From: Akkermansiaceae bacterium UBA5020
GTDB lineage: Bacteria; Verrucomicrobiota; Verrucomicrobiia; Verrucomicrobiales; DEV007
Direction of reading: 5' to 3'
Length of the DNA stretch: 64,000 nucleotides
Assembly: GCA_002396885.1 (NCBI GenBank)
Contig: DGXY01000019.1
Location: forward strand, 59,649 to 123,648
The notes beneath the pieces are model-generated. The model was not told the origin of the DNA. It ran no database searches and saw only the letters and a program-made list of their open reading frames with translations. Positions 26,248 to 34,405 of the stretch are shown here, one piece after another. How positions within the stretch are numbered: the stretch's first letter is position 1; every line of letters starts with the position of its first letter. Position numbers and translations under genes: made by a program.

Positions 26248-28956
26248 TCAATTGGGACGAATTGGAAAAAGACGGCGCGGAGCAGGAGCCCCTTCCTGTG
26301 GCGCGCCACCGTTCAGACCACCCCAGGGGAAACGACGTTGCCTTGATGTGTTCTCCGGCGTGGCGGCTCCTTCGCTACCTTCCGCATTTGCCGGTGTCGA
26401 GGGATTGACGGACCGATCGGGGAGCGCAAAAAGTTCTTGTCCGAATTGCCCGAGCTTCTTCAACCCTTCGACGGGGATGTTCGTCAGCTCCGAAATGAGC
26501 GTGGCCGGGACCTTGCCCAGATTCGAGATGTGTTTCGGCTTCCACACTGGTTCTCGCACCGTGCCGGTGCACGAGTAGGTTAGCAATTCGCTCACGGGCG
26601 TGAGGACGGTGCTCGAGAGTTCACCCCGCGTATTCACGATCGCCTCGAGATCGACCGCCTGATCGACGAGGGAGACATTACCCGCCGCCTTCACCCGGAA
26701 GGTTTTCGTGAGCGCCTCGATGTCGCGCGTCACAATGACCCCGTTTTCGAGACGAAAATTCGCCGACGCTTCTTTCGCGATATTTCCACCGTTACCGTTA
26801 CCGTTGCCATTGCCATTGCCGACACTGAGCAATTTGGTGAGCGGGCCGAGCACCGGGATGGCGAAGAGGAATCCATCGGAGATGCTCGCGCTACCACCTC
26901 CGTTGAAGGTGGCGATCTGTCCGGCATTGCCCGTGATCTCAAAATCGGCATCGACCGCTCCGGTGATGTCACCACCGCCGTCGTAGTGTTTCGTGACGCG
27001 CTCGAGTGGCACGTCGCGGATCGCCGCTTTCATGGCGAAAGGCGCGTTCGGATCGCGCACGTTTTTCACGTCGTAATCGAGCTCGACGCGGCCGCCGAAG
27101 ATGCTGCCCGCGAGAGAGGTGAGATGGACGCGACTGCCCTCGACCTTCAGCTCACCGACCGGATCGCTCAGCGTGAGCGTTTTTCCGAGGAAATCATACT
27201 GGGCGTCGCCCCCACCTGCGAAGGAGATGGTCAACTCGTTCCGACGTGGCTCATCCCCGACTTCCTCGTTGCGGCGTCCATCAAGGCGTCCTGCGATGCG
27301 GATCGTCGGCGGACTGCTGTGGCGATATTTCCCGAGGGCCTTGGCGAGTTTCGGATTGAAGGCCTTCGCGCCCTCAGCTGGATCGACGGTGGAGACGACC
27401 CCCTTCACCTCCCAGCTTCGCTCGCGACGATGATTTTCGGCGAGTTCGGCGACGATCTTGCCCTCTTCGCGGACGAGTGAAGCATTGCGGAACCATTGTG
27501 TCTCGCCGTCCGATTCGTAGTCGGTTTCGAGTTCGAGGAAATCGACTCCGTTGAGACGGAACTGGCGAAGGTCGATCACCCCGTGATTTTCCCAACTCGA
27601 GAAACTCCAGTTTTCCCCCTGCCCCACCGCGGCGATGTAGATCGACGAGGTCTCGCTGAAATTCCACGCATCGATGAATTTCCTCCCGCGCTCGTCGAAG
27701 AAAGGCCGGAAGACAAGAGGATCGAGCTTGATCTCGGTCTGGTATTGCACCGTCTCGCTCCCTTTTCCGGGCTCATATTTGAGGTTGAGAAAGGCCACCC
27801 CGGTCTTGTGATCGAGACGGAGATTCCGCAGGTAAAAACGCTCGCCGGCAGTGCTGAACCCAAAATTCACTCCAGAAAACACCGTACCGCGAGTGACGAA
27901 TCGCTCCGAACGGACCTCGCCCATCACTTCGCCGGGGAACCCCTTCGCCCCTGCAAGAATCGCGTCCAGCGCGAGATGACCCGAAGCCTCGATCGTCGGA
28001 GGATTGAAAAAGACGATCTCCCCGAGCTTCTTGTCGGCCCAAAAAAGCCCCGCGAGCCCGGCGACATCGGCGGTCGAGTTCAAATTGAAATCGAGCCGGT
28101 TTCCCGCTTGGGTCCATTGTCCGGTCAGATCGAAGACTCCTTTTTCATCGATCACCTTCAGCTCCTCGATCTCGGCGCGGTTCTCGCGGCCGTCAAATCT
28201 CACGGCCGCCGTGAGTCCTTCGACGCGGTAGGTCTGGCCCTGCTTGTTGAAGGATGGGGTAGTGATGCGGGCCCGCGCCGTCATTGTCTCAAGTTCGTCG
28301 AGGTCTCCGCGGAATTCGATCTCGACGGTGGGTCGGCCGCCGGTGAGTTCGTAAGTCTCGAGTTCACGCAGGAATTTCAGGAGCTGCCGCCGGCGATGAG
28401 CGAGAGCCGCTTCGTCGGCAGCCTTGTCGCGCACCTTGTCTTCCTCGGCTTCGTCGAGGGGGGGGCGAACCAACGATCCTTTCACCGAAATATCGATCCC
28501 ATCCATTTGCGCTTCGGCTTTCACAATCTCGATGACACTCTCGGTGATGACGATACGTCCCGAGAGTCCCGTGACGCGGAGTCGTTTTGCATTCGCCCGC
28601 GCCGGATCGAGCGGTAGCGAGACGCTCGCCTCCTGCACGTCGAGCGTGTTGATCGAGACCTGTTTGTCCAGGATGCGACTGAGATCGACATCGAGGAAGA
28701 CGTCGTCGATGAAGGCGATCTCCTGCTCACGCGTCGCATCCTGAAAAAAACGGACCTCCTCGGCGACAAGACCGCGGAAGGCCCCGAGGGTGAGTTTGCC
28801 GATGTCGACGTGATAACCGCGCGATTCGAACTCCCGCTCGATCGCGTTGCGCCAGCTCTCGCTGAAGCCCTCCTTCCGCGCATAGACCGCCGCCCAGACC
28901 GCCCCGCAGGAAGCGAGGAAGCAAGTCAGGACAAAAATCTGTCGAATCAGGCGCAT
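26248..28956 (-). CDS. AsmA-like protein with a Gly-Asn hexamer-encoded linker
   Basis: A 902-residue protein with one N-terminal membrane helix (about 5-23, IFVLTCFLASCGAVWAAVY) followed by a large periplasmic repeat-beta region. Its C-terminal part is AsmA-like (GGGDITGAVDADFEITGNAG, GGSASISDGFLFAIPVLGPLT region, FRVKAAGNVSLVDQAVDLEA). AsmA-clan proteins are bridge-like lipid carriers between inner and outer membrane. A run GNGNGNGNGNG sits between the two final domains, coded by hexanucleotide repeats. The ATG at 28956 is chosen because it directly precedes the membrane helix; the frame further up to 29136 runs through GGGACAGGCA repeats and is not coding. It converges with the PVC-type gene (1-base gap to its stop). 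Specific lipid unknown. Confidence 0.8.
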   Translation of the reverse strand: MRLIRQIFVLTCFLASCGAVWAAVYARKEGFSESWRNAIEREFESRGYHVDIGKLTLGAFRGLVAEEVRFFQDATREQEIAFIDDVFLDVDLSRILDKQVSINTLDVQEASVSLPLDPARANAKRLRVTGLSGRIVITESVIEIVKAEAQMDGIDISVKGSLVRPPLDEAEEDKVRDKAADEAALAHRRRQLLKFLRELETYELTGGRPTVEIEFRGDLDELETMTARARITTPSFNKQGQTYRVEGLTAAVRFDGRENRAEIEELKVIDEKGVFDLTGQWTQAGNRLDFNLNSTADVAGLAGLFWADKKLGEIVFFNPPTIEASGHLALDAILAGAKGFPGEVMGEVRSERFVTRGTVFSGVNFGFSTAGERFYLRNLRLDHKTGVAFLNLKYEPGKGSETVQYQTEIKLDPLVFRPFFDERGRKFIDAWNFSETSSIYIAAVGQGENWSFSSWENHGVIDLRQFRLNGVDFLELETDYESDGETQWFRNASLVREEGKIVAELAENHRRERSWEVKGVVSTVDPAEGAKAFNPKLAKALGKYRHSSPPTIRIAGRLDGRRNEEVGDEPRRNELTISFAGGGDAQYDFLGKTLTLSDPVGELKVEGSRVHLTSLAGSIFGGRVELDYDVKNVRDPNAPFAMKAAIRDVPLERVTKHYDGGGDITGAVDADFEITGNAGQIATFNGGGSASISDGFLFAIPVLGPLTKLLSVGNGNGNGNGNGGNIAKEASANFRLENGVIVTRDIEALTKTFRVKAAGNVSLVDQAVDLEAIVNTRGELSSTVLTPVSELLTYSCTGTVREPVWKPKHISNLGKVPATLISELTNIPVEGLKKLGQFGQELFALPDRSVNPSTPANAEGSEGAATPENTSRQRRFPWGGLNGGAPQEGAPAPRRLFPIRPN
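26788..26820 (-). repeat. Hexanucleotide repeat inside the AsmA-like gene
   Basis: Read on the minus strand: two GGCAAT units, GGCAAC, two GGTAAC units, then a decayed unit. It codes for alternating Gly-Asn. Changes of unit number keep the frame and would only lengthen or shorten the linker. Confidence 0.8.
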
Positions 28957-28993
28957 CAGGCAAAAAGGATCGGTCTCGGGAACCGTCACCACA

Positions 28994-29060
28994 GGGACAG
29001 GCAAACTCCGAGCCGCCACGTTAGGGACGGCTGCCACGGCTGCCATAGTAGGGACAGGCA
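28994..29060. repeat. Two GGGACAGGCA motifs (RAYT-type repeat) upstream of the AsmA-like gene
   Basis: GGGACAGGCA occurs at 28994-29003 and 29051-29060, with a degenerate GGGACGGCTG-like copy between them near 29024. The reverse complement, TGCCTGTCCC, is the unit of the arrays near 32500 and 48600. The block lies between the divergent AsmA-like and rsmD genes. Confidence 0.75.
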
Positions 29061-29139
29061 GTTTCCACGAAAACAGTGCCCATCGCAATAACGATTGGAG
29101 ACCGGCAAACCTTGGCCTAATTTCCCCCTTTCCCATCCC

Positions 29140-29703
29140 ATGCGCATCATCTCCGGCAGCGCGGGCAGCATCCCGCTCCAGGTCCCTCGCAGTCTCACCC
29201 GTCCCACCACCGACCGGGTGCGTGAATCGCTGTTCGCCGTGCTCGGCGACCTCGTCGTCGGCGCGCGGGTGCTCGATCTCTTCGCCGGCTCCGGCTCGCT
29301 CGGGATCGAAGCGCTGAGCCGGGGAGCTATTTTAGCCGATTTCATCGAATCCCACGGGCCCGCCTGCGAATCCATCCAGAAAAATCTCGAGAAAGCCAAA
29401 CTCAAGGGTGGAAAGGTCCATCGACGCGACGTCCTCGCCCATCTCGGGACCATCTCCGTAGCGCGCTACGACCTGATTTTTGCTGATCCGCCCTATGCCC
29501 GGAATGACGCCGAGCGCGAGTTGCTGGAGAAACTCCTGAATTCACCCGGACTCGCCGCAACCCTCTCCACAGGCGGGCTCCTCGTCCTCGAAAGCCTTTC
29601 CTCCTCCCACTTGCCCGAAACTGAATTTTGGAAGGCCAGAGAGGAACGCACCTATGGGGTCACCCGTGTGAGCTTTCTCGCTCCCGTGACTCGCAACCCG
29701 TGA
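29140..29703 (+). CDS. rsmD: 16S rRNA (guanine(966)-N2)-methyltransferase RsmD
   Basis: A 187-residue SAM-dependent methyltransferase that modifies G966 of 16S rRNA. It begins with the typical MRIISGSAGSIPLQVP; the RPTTDRVRESLFAVL segment, SAM motif I (LDLFAGSGSLGIEALSRG) and the catalytic FADPPYARN (NPPY-type motif) all match the family. Length is standard. I chose the ATG at 29140, since the 15 extra residues of the longer frame come from the repeat region. It is followed after 4 bases by waaA, on the same strand. Confidence 0.94.
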   Translation: MRIISGSAGSIPLQVPRSLTRPTTDRVRESLFAVLGDLVVGARVLDLFAGSGSLGIEALSRGAILADFIESHGPACESIQKNLEKAKLKGGKVHRRDVLAHLGTISVARYDLIFADPPYARNDAERELLEKLLNSPGLAATLSTGGLLVLESLSSSHLPETEFWKAREERTYGVTRVSFLAPVTRNP

Positions 29704-29707
29704 CTTC

Positions 29708-31072
29708 ATGCCACGCGCCCTCATCTACCTCATTTACAATTTGCTTCTCCCCGTCGTCCTCGTTCTCGGGCTGCCGTCCTTTTTGATCAAAGGGTTTCGT
29801 CGAGGTGGGCTCACGAGGAATTTCCGGCAACGGCTCGGCTTCTTTTCGAACGAAACCCTTGCCTCATTCCAAAGCAAAAAGCCGCTCTGGATCCACGCCG
29901 TCAGCGTCGGTGAGGTCTTCCTTGCCCTGAAGCTGATAGAGCCCCTCCGCTCCGCCGCACCCAGCCGCCATATCGTCCTCAGCACCACGACCACGACCGG
30001 CTACCGGATCGCTGCGGAAAAGGCATCCGAATCCCTCACTGTGATCCACAATCCTGTCGATCTGCCCTGGATCGCTTGGTCGGTCCTGCGAAAAATTGAT
30101 CCCTGCGCCCTTGTGCTCATCGAGGCCGAAGTCTGGCCGAATCTCGTTGGACTCGCGAAGCGGCGGGGAATCCCCGTCCTCCTAGCCAATGCACGACTTT
30201 CCCCCCGATCCGAACGACGCTACGGAAAAGTCCATGGTCTCATTCATCCGATTTTTTCCCTCCTCGACGGAGTGTCTGTCCCTTTCGATGAAGATATCGG
30301 CCGCTGGTCTTCCCTCGGCGTCCCGAACGAGCGCATCTTGGTGACAGGCAGTGTGAAATTCGATAACGCCGGACACGCCACCTCGGCCGAGACCTTGCAA
30401 AAGGAACTCGCCGACTGGCTCACCGACACAGGCATGCCTGCGTCGCGAAGCATTCTCATCGGCGGCAGCACGCACGAGGGAGAAGAGATCCTCCTAGCGA
30501 CGGCCACGCGAGCGTTGCAGGTCGAATTCCCAGACCTCCGGCTCGTCCTCGTCCCCAGGCACGCCGAACGGGGAAATGAAATCGCCGCCCATCTCCGCGA
30601 CGCCGGCTTCGATCCTATCCTCCGTATGGGAGCACACAGGGTTGGGCCGACGACTCATGAGGCTACACCGGAGCGCGTCTGGATCGCGAACACCACCGGA
30701 GAGCTCCGATCTTGGTTTCTCCTCGCCGAGATCGTCGTGATCGGGAAGAGTTTTCACGGCTTCGGAGGGCAAAATCCCGTCGAGCCCATCCTTGCGGGAC
30801 GTCCTGTCGTCGTGGGACCACACATGGAGAATTTCGCCGAAGTCGTCCAGGAACTCCGTCGCATCGGAGGGCTCCGTCAACTCGACCGGAAAGAAGCACT
30901 GACCGCTGCAATCCGAGAACTCCTCCTCGACCCGGGCACAGGTCTCGCCATGGCCGCGCGGGGTGCCGAAGCAATGGCCCGTCACGCCGGATCGGCCGAG
31001 CGAAATGCCCATTGGATCATCGATAATGGCATCGGAAGGGGAGGAAAAATGGGGGCAAAAGATGCCTCTTAA
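29708..31072 (+). CDS. waaA: 3-deoxy-D-manno-octulosonic acid (Kdo) transferase
   Basis: A 454-residue membrane-anchored GT-B glycosyltransferase (GT30) that adds Kdo to lipid A at the inner face of the inner membrane. The N-terminal anchor is LIYLIYNLLLPVVLVLGLP; the catalytic-base Glu lies in HAVSVGEV (about residue 69). Other family marks are EAEVWPN, LLANARLS, TGSVKFD, STHEGEE and FHGFGGQNPVEP near the CMP-Kdo site. Its presence shows an LPS-bearing envelope. It is 4 bases downstream of rsmD. After the stop comes a repeat-bearing gap and then the first RAYT gene. Confidence 0.95.
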   Translation: MPRALIYLIYNLLLPVVLVLGLPSFLIKGFRRGGLTRNFRQRLGFFSNETLASFQSKKPLWIHAVSVGEVFLALKLIEPLRSAAPSRHIVLSTTTTTGYRIAAEKASESLTVIHNPVDLPWIAWSVLRKIDPCALVLIEAEVWPNLVGLAKRRGIPVLLANARLSPRSERRYGKVHGLIHPIFSLLDGVSVPFDEDIGRWSSLGVPNERILVTGSVKFDNAGHATSAETLQKELADWLTDTGMPASRSILIGGSTHEGEEILLATATRALQVEFPDLRLVLVPRHAERGNEIAAHLRDAGFDPILRMGAHRVGPTTHEATPERVWIANTTGELRSWFLLAEIVVIGKSFHGFGGQNPVEPILAGRPVVVGPHMENFAEVVQELRRIGGLRQLDRKEALTAAIRELLLDPGTGLAMAARGAEAMARHAGSAERNAHWIIDNGIGRGGKMGAKDAS

Positions 31073-31338
31073 AACCCACGACAGTGACAGGCAATTTGCA
31101 GGCAATTGCGAGAGCCAAGTGACCGCTGTCTCTTATGTAATCTAATCGATCAAGTGATTCGAAGAAAATCTGTGATCGAACTGCCCTTCGGTCCCGCAGA
31201 TCTCTTCCGAGTTTTGTGCCGGAAAGACATGCTCACACACCTCTGGGCTCTTTATCCTCATCAAAAAGGCACGACGAACGATCGAAACCCGCTTCGGTTT
31301 CATGTCTAGCCCATTTCGATCCGCTTCTCCGAAGCCCA
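31073..31338. other. Gap between waaA and the first RAYT gene
   Basis: It holds GTGACAGGCA near 31084 (one change from GGGACAGGCA) and a small hairpin, GAAACC / GGTTTC (31284-31301). A 68-codon plus-strand frame (31106-31309) matches no family and is not called as a gene. Confidence 0.5.
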
Positions 31339-32376
31339 CTAGCCGAACGCGTCCGCTCGCAATTCCCGCATCACCCGCAGTTCCCCCCAATCAGCTCCCC
31401 GCATCTCCCGCGCTCCCGTAGTTCGACGCGATCCAAAAAATGCCCGATGTCGCTCGTAGACGCTCTCCACGAAAGCAGCCCTGCCCAAGACCACTCCATC
31501 GCTGAAATAACGCACTTTTACCCGCAGGGCCCTCGACAAAGGGAGCTTTCCATCTCGAGCGATCTCCGCCTCGACTTCTTCGCAAGTGAAACCCTGACGG
31601 CTCGGCTTCTCTCCTGGTTGGGGCAGCTCTCGGACCTCACCTTGGCCGTAAAGCAGCAGCCGGTAGGAAGAACCGGTCTTTGCCCAATTCCCGGCAGGAT
31701 CTTCCCCACTCACCCAATTGGCTTGGTCGAAAACCCGGACGAGCCCCGCCCGAGCCGAGCGATGACCGGCCACCGCGGCAGCGTAACCACACCATCGGTA
31801 ATCTTCAATCCGGCTCACCATTCGTGCCCTCAGCGGATTGAGGTCGATATAGGCGGCGACAGTGAGAAGGGCCCGCTTATCACTTTCAATGAGAACGCTT
31901 TTGTAGCGCTCTTCCCACAAGGTTCCTTTACGTCCTTTGCGCTGGTTGAACCAGATGCTGAAGCGCTGTTTCAGCTGTTTCATGAAAACAGACAGGTCGC
32001 CCATCTGGCAACGGAAGCGATCCAAAATCTCCCGCTCCCATCGCGGATCGGCGCTCGCGGCGGCACGGTCGAGTTCCTGCCGGAGAGCTTCCACTCCGTC
32101 GACCCCGTAAAGGATCGCCACTCGTCGGAGAATTTCCTCACGACAAAGGTCCGCCGAGGCGGTGGTGCCGGGCATTTCGAGGAGGAGGTGAAAATGATTC
32201 GACATGACACAGTAAGTCAGGACCAAGCATCCATGAAATGCCTCAAGCTTGCGAATGAGTCTGACAAAAAACTCTTTTTCCTCGTCGCCCAGGAGAAATT
32301 CCCTACCCACGATGCGGGAGAGACAATGGTAGTGGGCGCATTCTTCGACTTTGATTCTCGGCTGACGCATCACCAT
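31339..32376 (-). CDS. REP-associated tyrosine transposase (RAYT), copy 1
   Basis: A 345-residue HUH single-strand transposase of the Y1/TnpA_REP family. The metal-binding pair is in MSNHFHLLLEM (His 61 and His 63) and the nucleophile Tyr is in VAAYIDLNPLRARMV (Tyr 176), matching Tyr115 of E. coli TnpA-REP in the same motif (YINPV). The GTLWEERYKS segment is typical. A C-terminal extension of about 130 residues ends in GAREMRGADWGELRVMREL and is shared with RAYT copy 2, so both belong to the same large-RAYT subgroup. Catalytic residues are intact. RAYTs are single-copy host genes that mobilise REP sequences; TGCCTGTCCC-type repeats flank this one. Start ATG 32376 or 32370. Confidence 0.93.
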   Translation of the reverse strand: MVMRQPRIKVEECAHYHCLSRIVGREFLLGDEEKEFFVRLIRKLEAFHGCLVLTYCVMSNHFHLLLEMPGTTASADLCREEILRRVAILYGVDGVEALRQELDRAAASADPRWEREILDRFRCQMGDLSVFMKQLKQRFSIWFNQRKGRKGTLWEERYKSVLIESDKRALLTVAAYIDLNPLRARMVSRIEDYRWCGYAAAVAGHRSARAGLVRVFDQANWVSGEDPAGNWAKTGSSYRLLLYGQGEVRELPQPGEKPSRQGFTCEEVEAEIARDGKLPLSRALRVKVRYFSDGVVLGRAAFVESVYERHRAFFGSRRTTGAREMRGADWGELRVMRELRADAFG

Positions 32377-32698
32377 TGATAAATGTTCACACGAACACTT
32401 TCAAAAAAAATATTCACGGCTGAGGAGAGAAGTTGCCTGTCACTTATCTCGCTCTACCTCGGCGCTTCGATGCCTGTCCCTACCCCGGGCACGATGCCTG
32501 TCCCTACCCCGGGCGCGATGCCTGTCCCTACCCCGGGCGCGATGCCTATCCTATCCCGGGCACGATGTCTGTCCCTATCCTCCCTATCTCGGTGCTTATG
32601 GTTATGGCTCCGATGCAGCGTCGATCATGAACGGGAAGGGCAATCCGCTGCTGGACAGAGGGACCTGCATCCGCCATGGTCCCCTATAGTTTAACCTC
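32377..32698. other. Intergenic stretch of 322 bases between RAYT copy 1 and plsY
   Basis: It contains the 24-bp tandem array and an A+T-rich run (near 32398-32412) just upstream of the RAYT start. A plus-strand frame through the array (32383-32694) would read repeated MPVPTPG and is judged spurious. No promoter for plsY was identified. Confidence 0.55.
32468..32582. repeat. 24-bp tandem repeat array carrying TGCCTGTCCC
   Basis: Three near-identical 24-bp units (32468-32491, 32492-32515, 32516-32539), with core TGCCTGTCCCTACCCCGGGC. A fourth, decayed 23-bp unit (32540-32562, with CCTATCCTA) and a partial fifth (from 32563, TGTCTGTCCC) follow. A single TGCCTGTCAC precedes the array at 32434. 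There are no variable spacers, so it is not CRISPR. It lies just behind the start of RAYT copy 1. Confidence 0.9.
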
Positions 32699-33361
32699 AT
32701 GCCCGCCCCCGCCGAACTCCTCCGAGAAGTCTGGCCCGTCCTCGTCGCTTATGTCGTCGGGGCAACGCCCTTTGGATACCTCGCCGGGAAACTACGCGGG
32801 ATCGACATCCGGCAGCACGGCAGCGGCAACATCGGCGCGACAAATGTGCTCCGTGTCCTCGGCAAACCTGTCGGGATCGCCGTGCTCATCCTCGACATGC
32901 TGAAGGGACTCCTCCCCGTTCTCCTCGCGCAGGCGTTCAGCGACTCGTCAGCGATCCACATCGCCACCTCCATCGCCGCGATCCTCGGGCACAACTACAC
33001 CTTCTGGCTCGGCTTCAAGGGGGGCAAGGGCATCGCCACCACGGCGGGAGCGATTCTGCCTATCCTCCCTTGGGCGCTCCTCGCCGCCGTGACGGGTTGG
33101 ATCGTCGTCCTTCTGATCACCCGCTACGTTTCACTCGCCTCGATCGCCGCAGCGCTCCTCATTCCGATCGAACTTGCCCTCGAAACTTGGATCACGGGTA
33201 AATGGAATGCCGCCGTCTTCGGTTTCGGCCTCTTTGTTTGTGTCCTCGCGATCTGGAAACACCGCGCCAACATCGCCCGTCTCAGGCGCGGCGAAGAAAA
33301 CCGCTTCGGCAAAAAAACCGCGCCGCCCACCGGCATCGAAAATCCCCCGACTCTTTCCTGA
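32699..33361 (+). CDS. plsY: Acyl-phosphate:glycerol-3-phosphate acyltransferase PlsY
   Basis: A 220-residue multi-pass inner-membrane enzyme that moves an acyl group from acyl phosphate to glycerol-3-phosphate, the first step of phospholipid synthesis. The three cytoplasmic signature motifs are visible: GSGNIGATNVLR (about 41-52), HNYTFWLGFKGGKGIAT (about 99-115, with the Gly-rich phosphate loop) and the KHRANIARLRRGEE end motif. Length is normal. gpsA, which makes its substrate glycerol-3-phosphate, starts 1 base after its stop, so the two are one operon. Confidence 0.95.
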   Translation: MPAPAELLREVWPVLVAYVVGATPFGYLAGKLRGIDIRQHGSGNIGATNVLRVLGKPVGIAVLILDMLKGLLPVLLAQAFSDSSAIHIATSIAAILGHNYTFWLGFKGGKGIATTAGAILPILPWALLAAVTGWIVVLLITRYVSLASIAAALLIPIELALETWITGKWNAAVFGFGLFVCVLAIWKHRANIARLRRGEENRFGKKTAPPTGIENPPTLS

Positions 33362-33362
33362 C

Positions 33363-34361
33363 ATGTTCACCAACGCCGCCGTCCTTGGAGCCGGGAGCTG
33401 GGGCACCGCCCTCTCCGTAGCCCTCGCCGATCGCGGGCTCGCCGTCAGCCTCTACGGCAACGAGCCCTCCATCCGCGACGAGGTCAACTCTGCCCATCGC
33501 AATTCTCGCTACCTGCCCGAGGTCGATCTACCCCCCGCGATCCGGGCCACCACGGACATCACCGAAGTGAAGGATGCGCCGCTGATCCTCCTCGTCGTGC
33601 CCTCGCAGGTGGCCCGCATCGTCCTGACCCAGCTCCAAGGTGTCGGTCTCCCCGCCTCGACCATTCTCGTGAACTGCACCAAGGGCATTGACCCAGGCAG
33701 CGGTAAGCTGATGCACGAGCTCATCGAGGAATTCTTCCCGGAGAATCCCGTCGCGGTGCTTTCGGGCCCCAGCCACGCCGAGGAAGTCGCCAAGCGAATC
33801 GCCACCCTCGTCACCGTCGGCGCCACCGATCCTGACATTGCCACCAAAGTCCAGGAGGTCTTCACCCTGCCCTGGTTCCGCACCTACACGAGCACCGACG
33901 TGGTCGGAATCGAACTCGGCGGTGTCGTGAAAAACGTCTTTGCCATTGCCGCCGGCGCGATCGACGGACTCGGTCTCGGGGACAACGCCAAAGCCGCAAT
34001 GGTGACGCGCGCCCTCGCCGAGATGACCCGTCTCGGGGTTGCCCTCGGCGCGAAGGAGGAGACCTTCCGTGGTCTCAGCGGCATCGGCGACCTCATCGTC
34101 ACCTGCTACAGCGAACACAGCCGGAACAACCGCGTTGGCCGCATGCTCGGATCGGGCAAGACCCTCGACGAGGCCATCGCGGAAATGAGCCAGGTCGCCG
34201 AAGGGGTCCCCAACGCGAAAAACGCCCACGAGCTCGCCCGCAAGCTCGGCGTCCGCACCCCGCTCATTGATCAGGCCTACGAGGTGCTTTTCAATGCAAA
34301 GCCGCCGGCCAAGGCGCTGCGTGAATTGTTAGAGCGCGAGCAGCGACCGGAGGCGGATTGA
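33363..34361 (+). CDS. gpsA: NAD(P)H-dependent glycerol-3-phosphate dehydrogenase
   Basis: A 332-residue cytoplasmic enzyme that reduces dihydroxyacetone phosphate to sn-glycerol-3-phosphate. The NAD loop is AVLGAGSWGTALS; VLSGPSHAEEV and the catalytic Lys segment GGVVKNVFAIAAGAIDGLG are seen, followed by GIGDLIVTCYSEHSRN and GMxxVxEGV-like SQVAEGVPNAK. The ATG at 33363 is chosen, directly before the NAD loop; the longer frame overlaps plsY. It supplies PlsY next door. The downstream membrane gene begins within about 45 bases. Confidence 0.96.
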   Translation: MFTNAAVLGAGSWGTALSVALADRGLAVSLYGNEPSIRDEVNSAHRNSRYLPEVDLPPAIRATTDITEVKDAPLILLVVPSQVARIVLTQLQGVGLPASTILVNCTKGIDPGSGKLMHELIEEFFPENPVAVLSGPSHAEEVAKRIATLVTVGATDPDIATKVQEVFTLPWFRTYTSTDVVGIELGGVVKNVFAIAAGAIDGLGLGDNAKAAMVTRALAEMTRLGVALGAKEETFRGLSGIGDLIVTCYSEHSRNNRVGRMLGSGKTLDEAIAEMSQVAEGVPNAKNAHELARKLGVRTPLIDQAYEVLFNAKPPAKALRELLEREQRPEAD

Positions 34362-34405
34362 TCCTCATCCGTGCAACCATCCGCCGCTTTGCGGGTTCCA
34401 GCGCC

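Noticed and set aside
30345..30354. GTGACAGGCA inside waaA
   Set aside because: Resembles the repeat motif but lies within a conserved coding stretch (TGSVKFD), so it is likely chance.
31106..31309. A 67-residue plus-strand frame after waaA
   Set aside because: No family, no start signal, and the flank carries repeat motifs; judged non-coding.
32468..32582. Possible CRISPR array
   Set aside because: Units follow each other without spacers and no cas genes are present.
32383..32694. Plus-strand frame reading repeated MPVPTPG
   Set aside because: It only translates the 24-bp tandem array and its flanks; no ribosome-binding site, no family.
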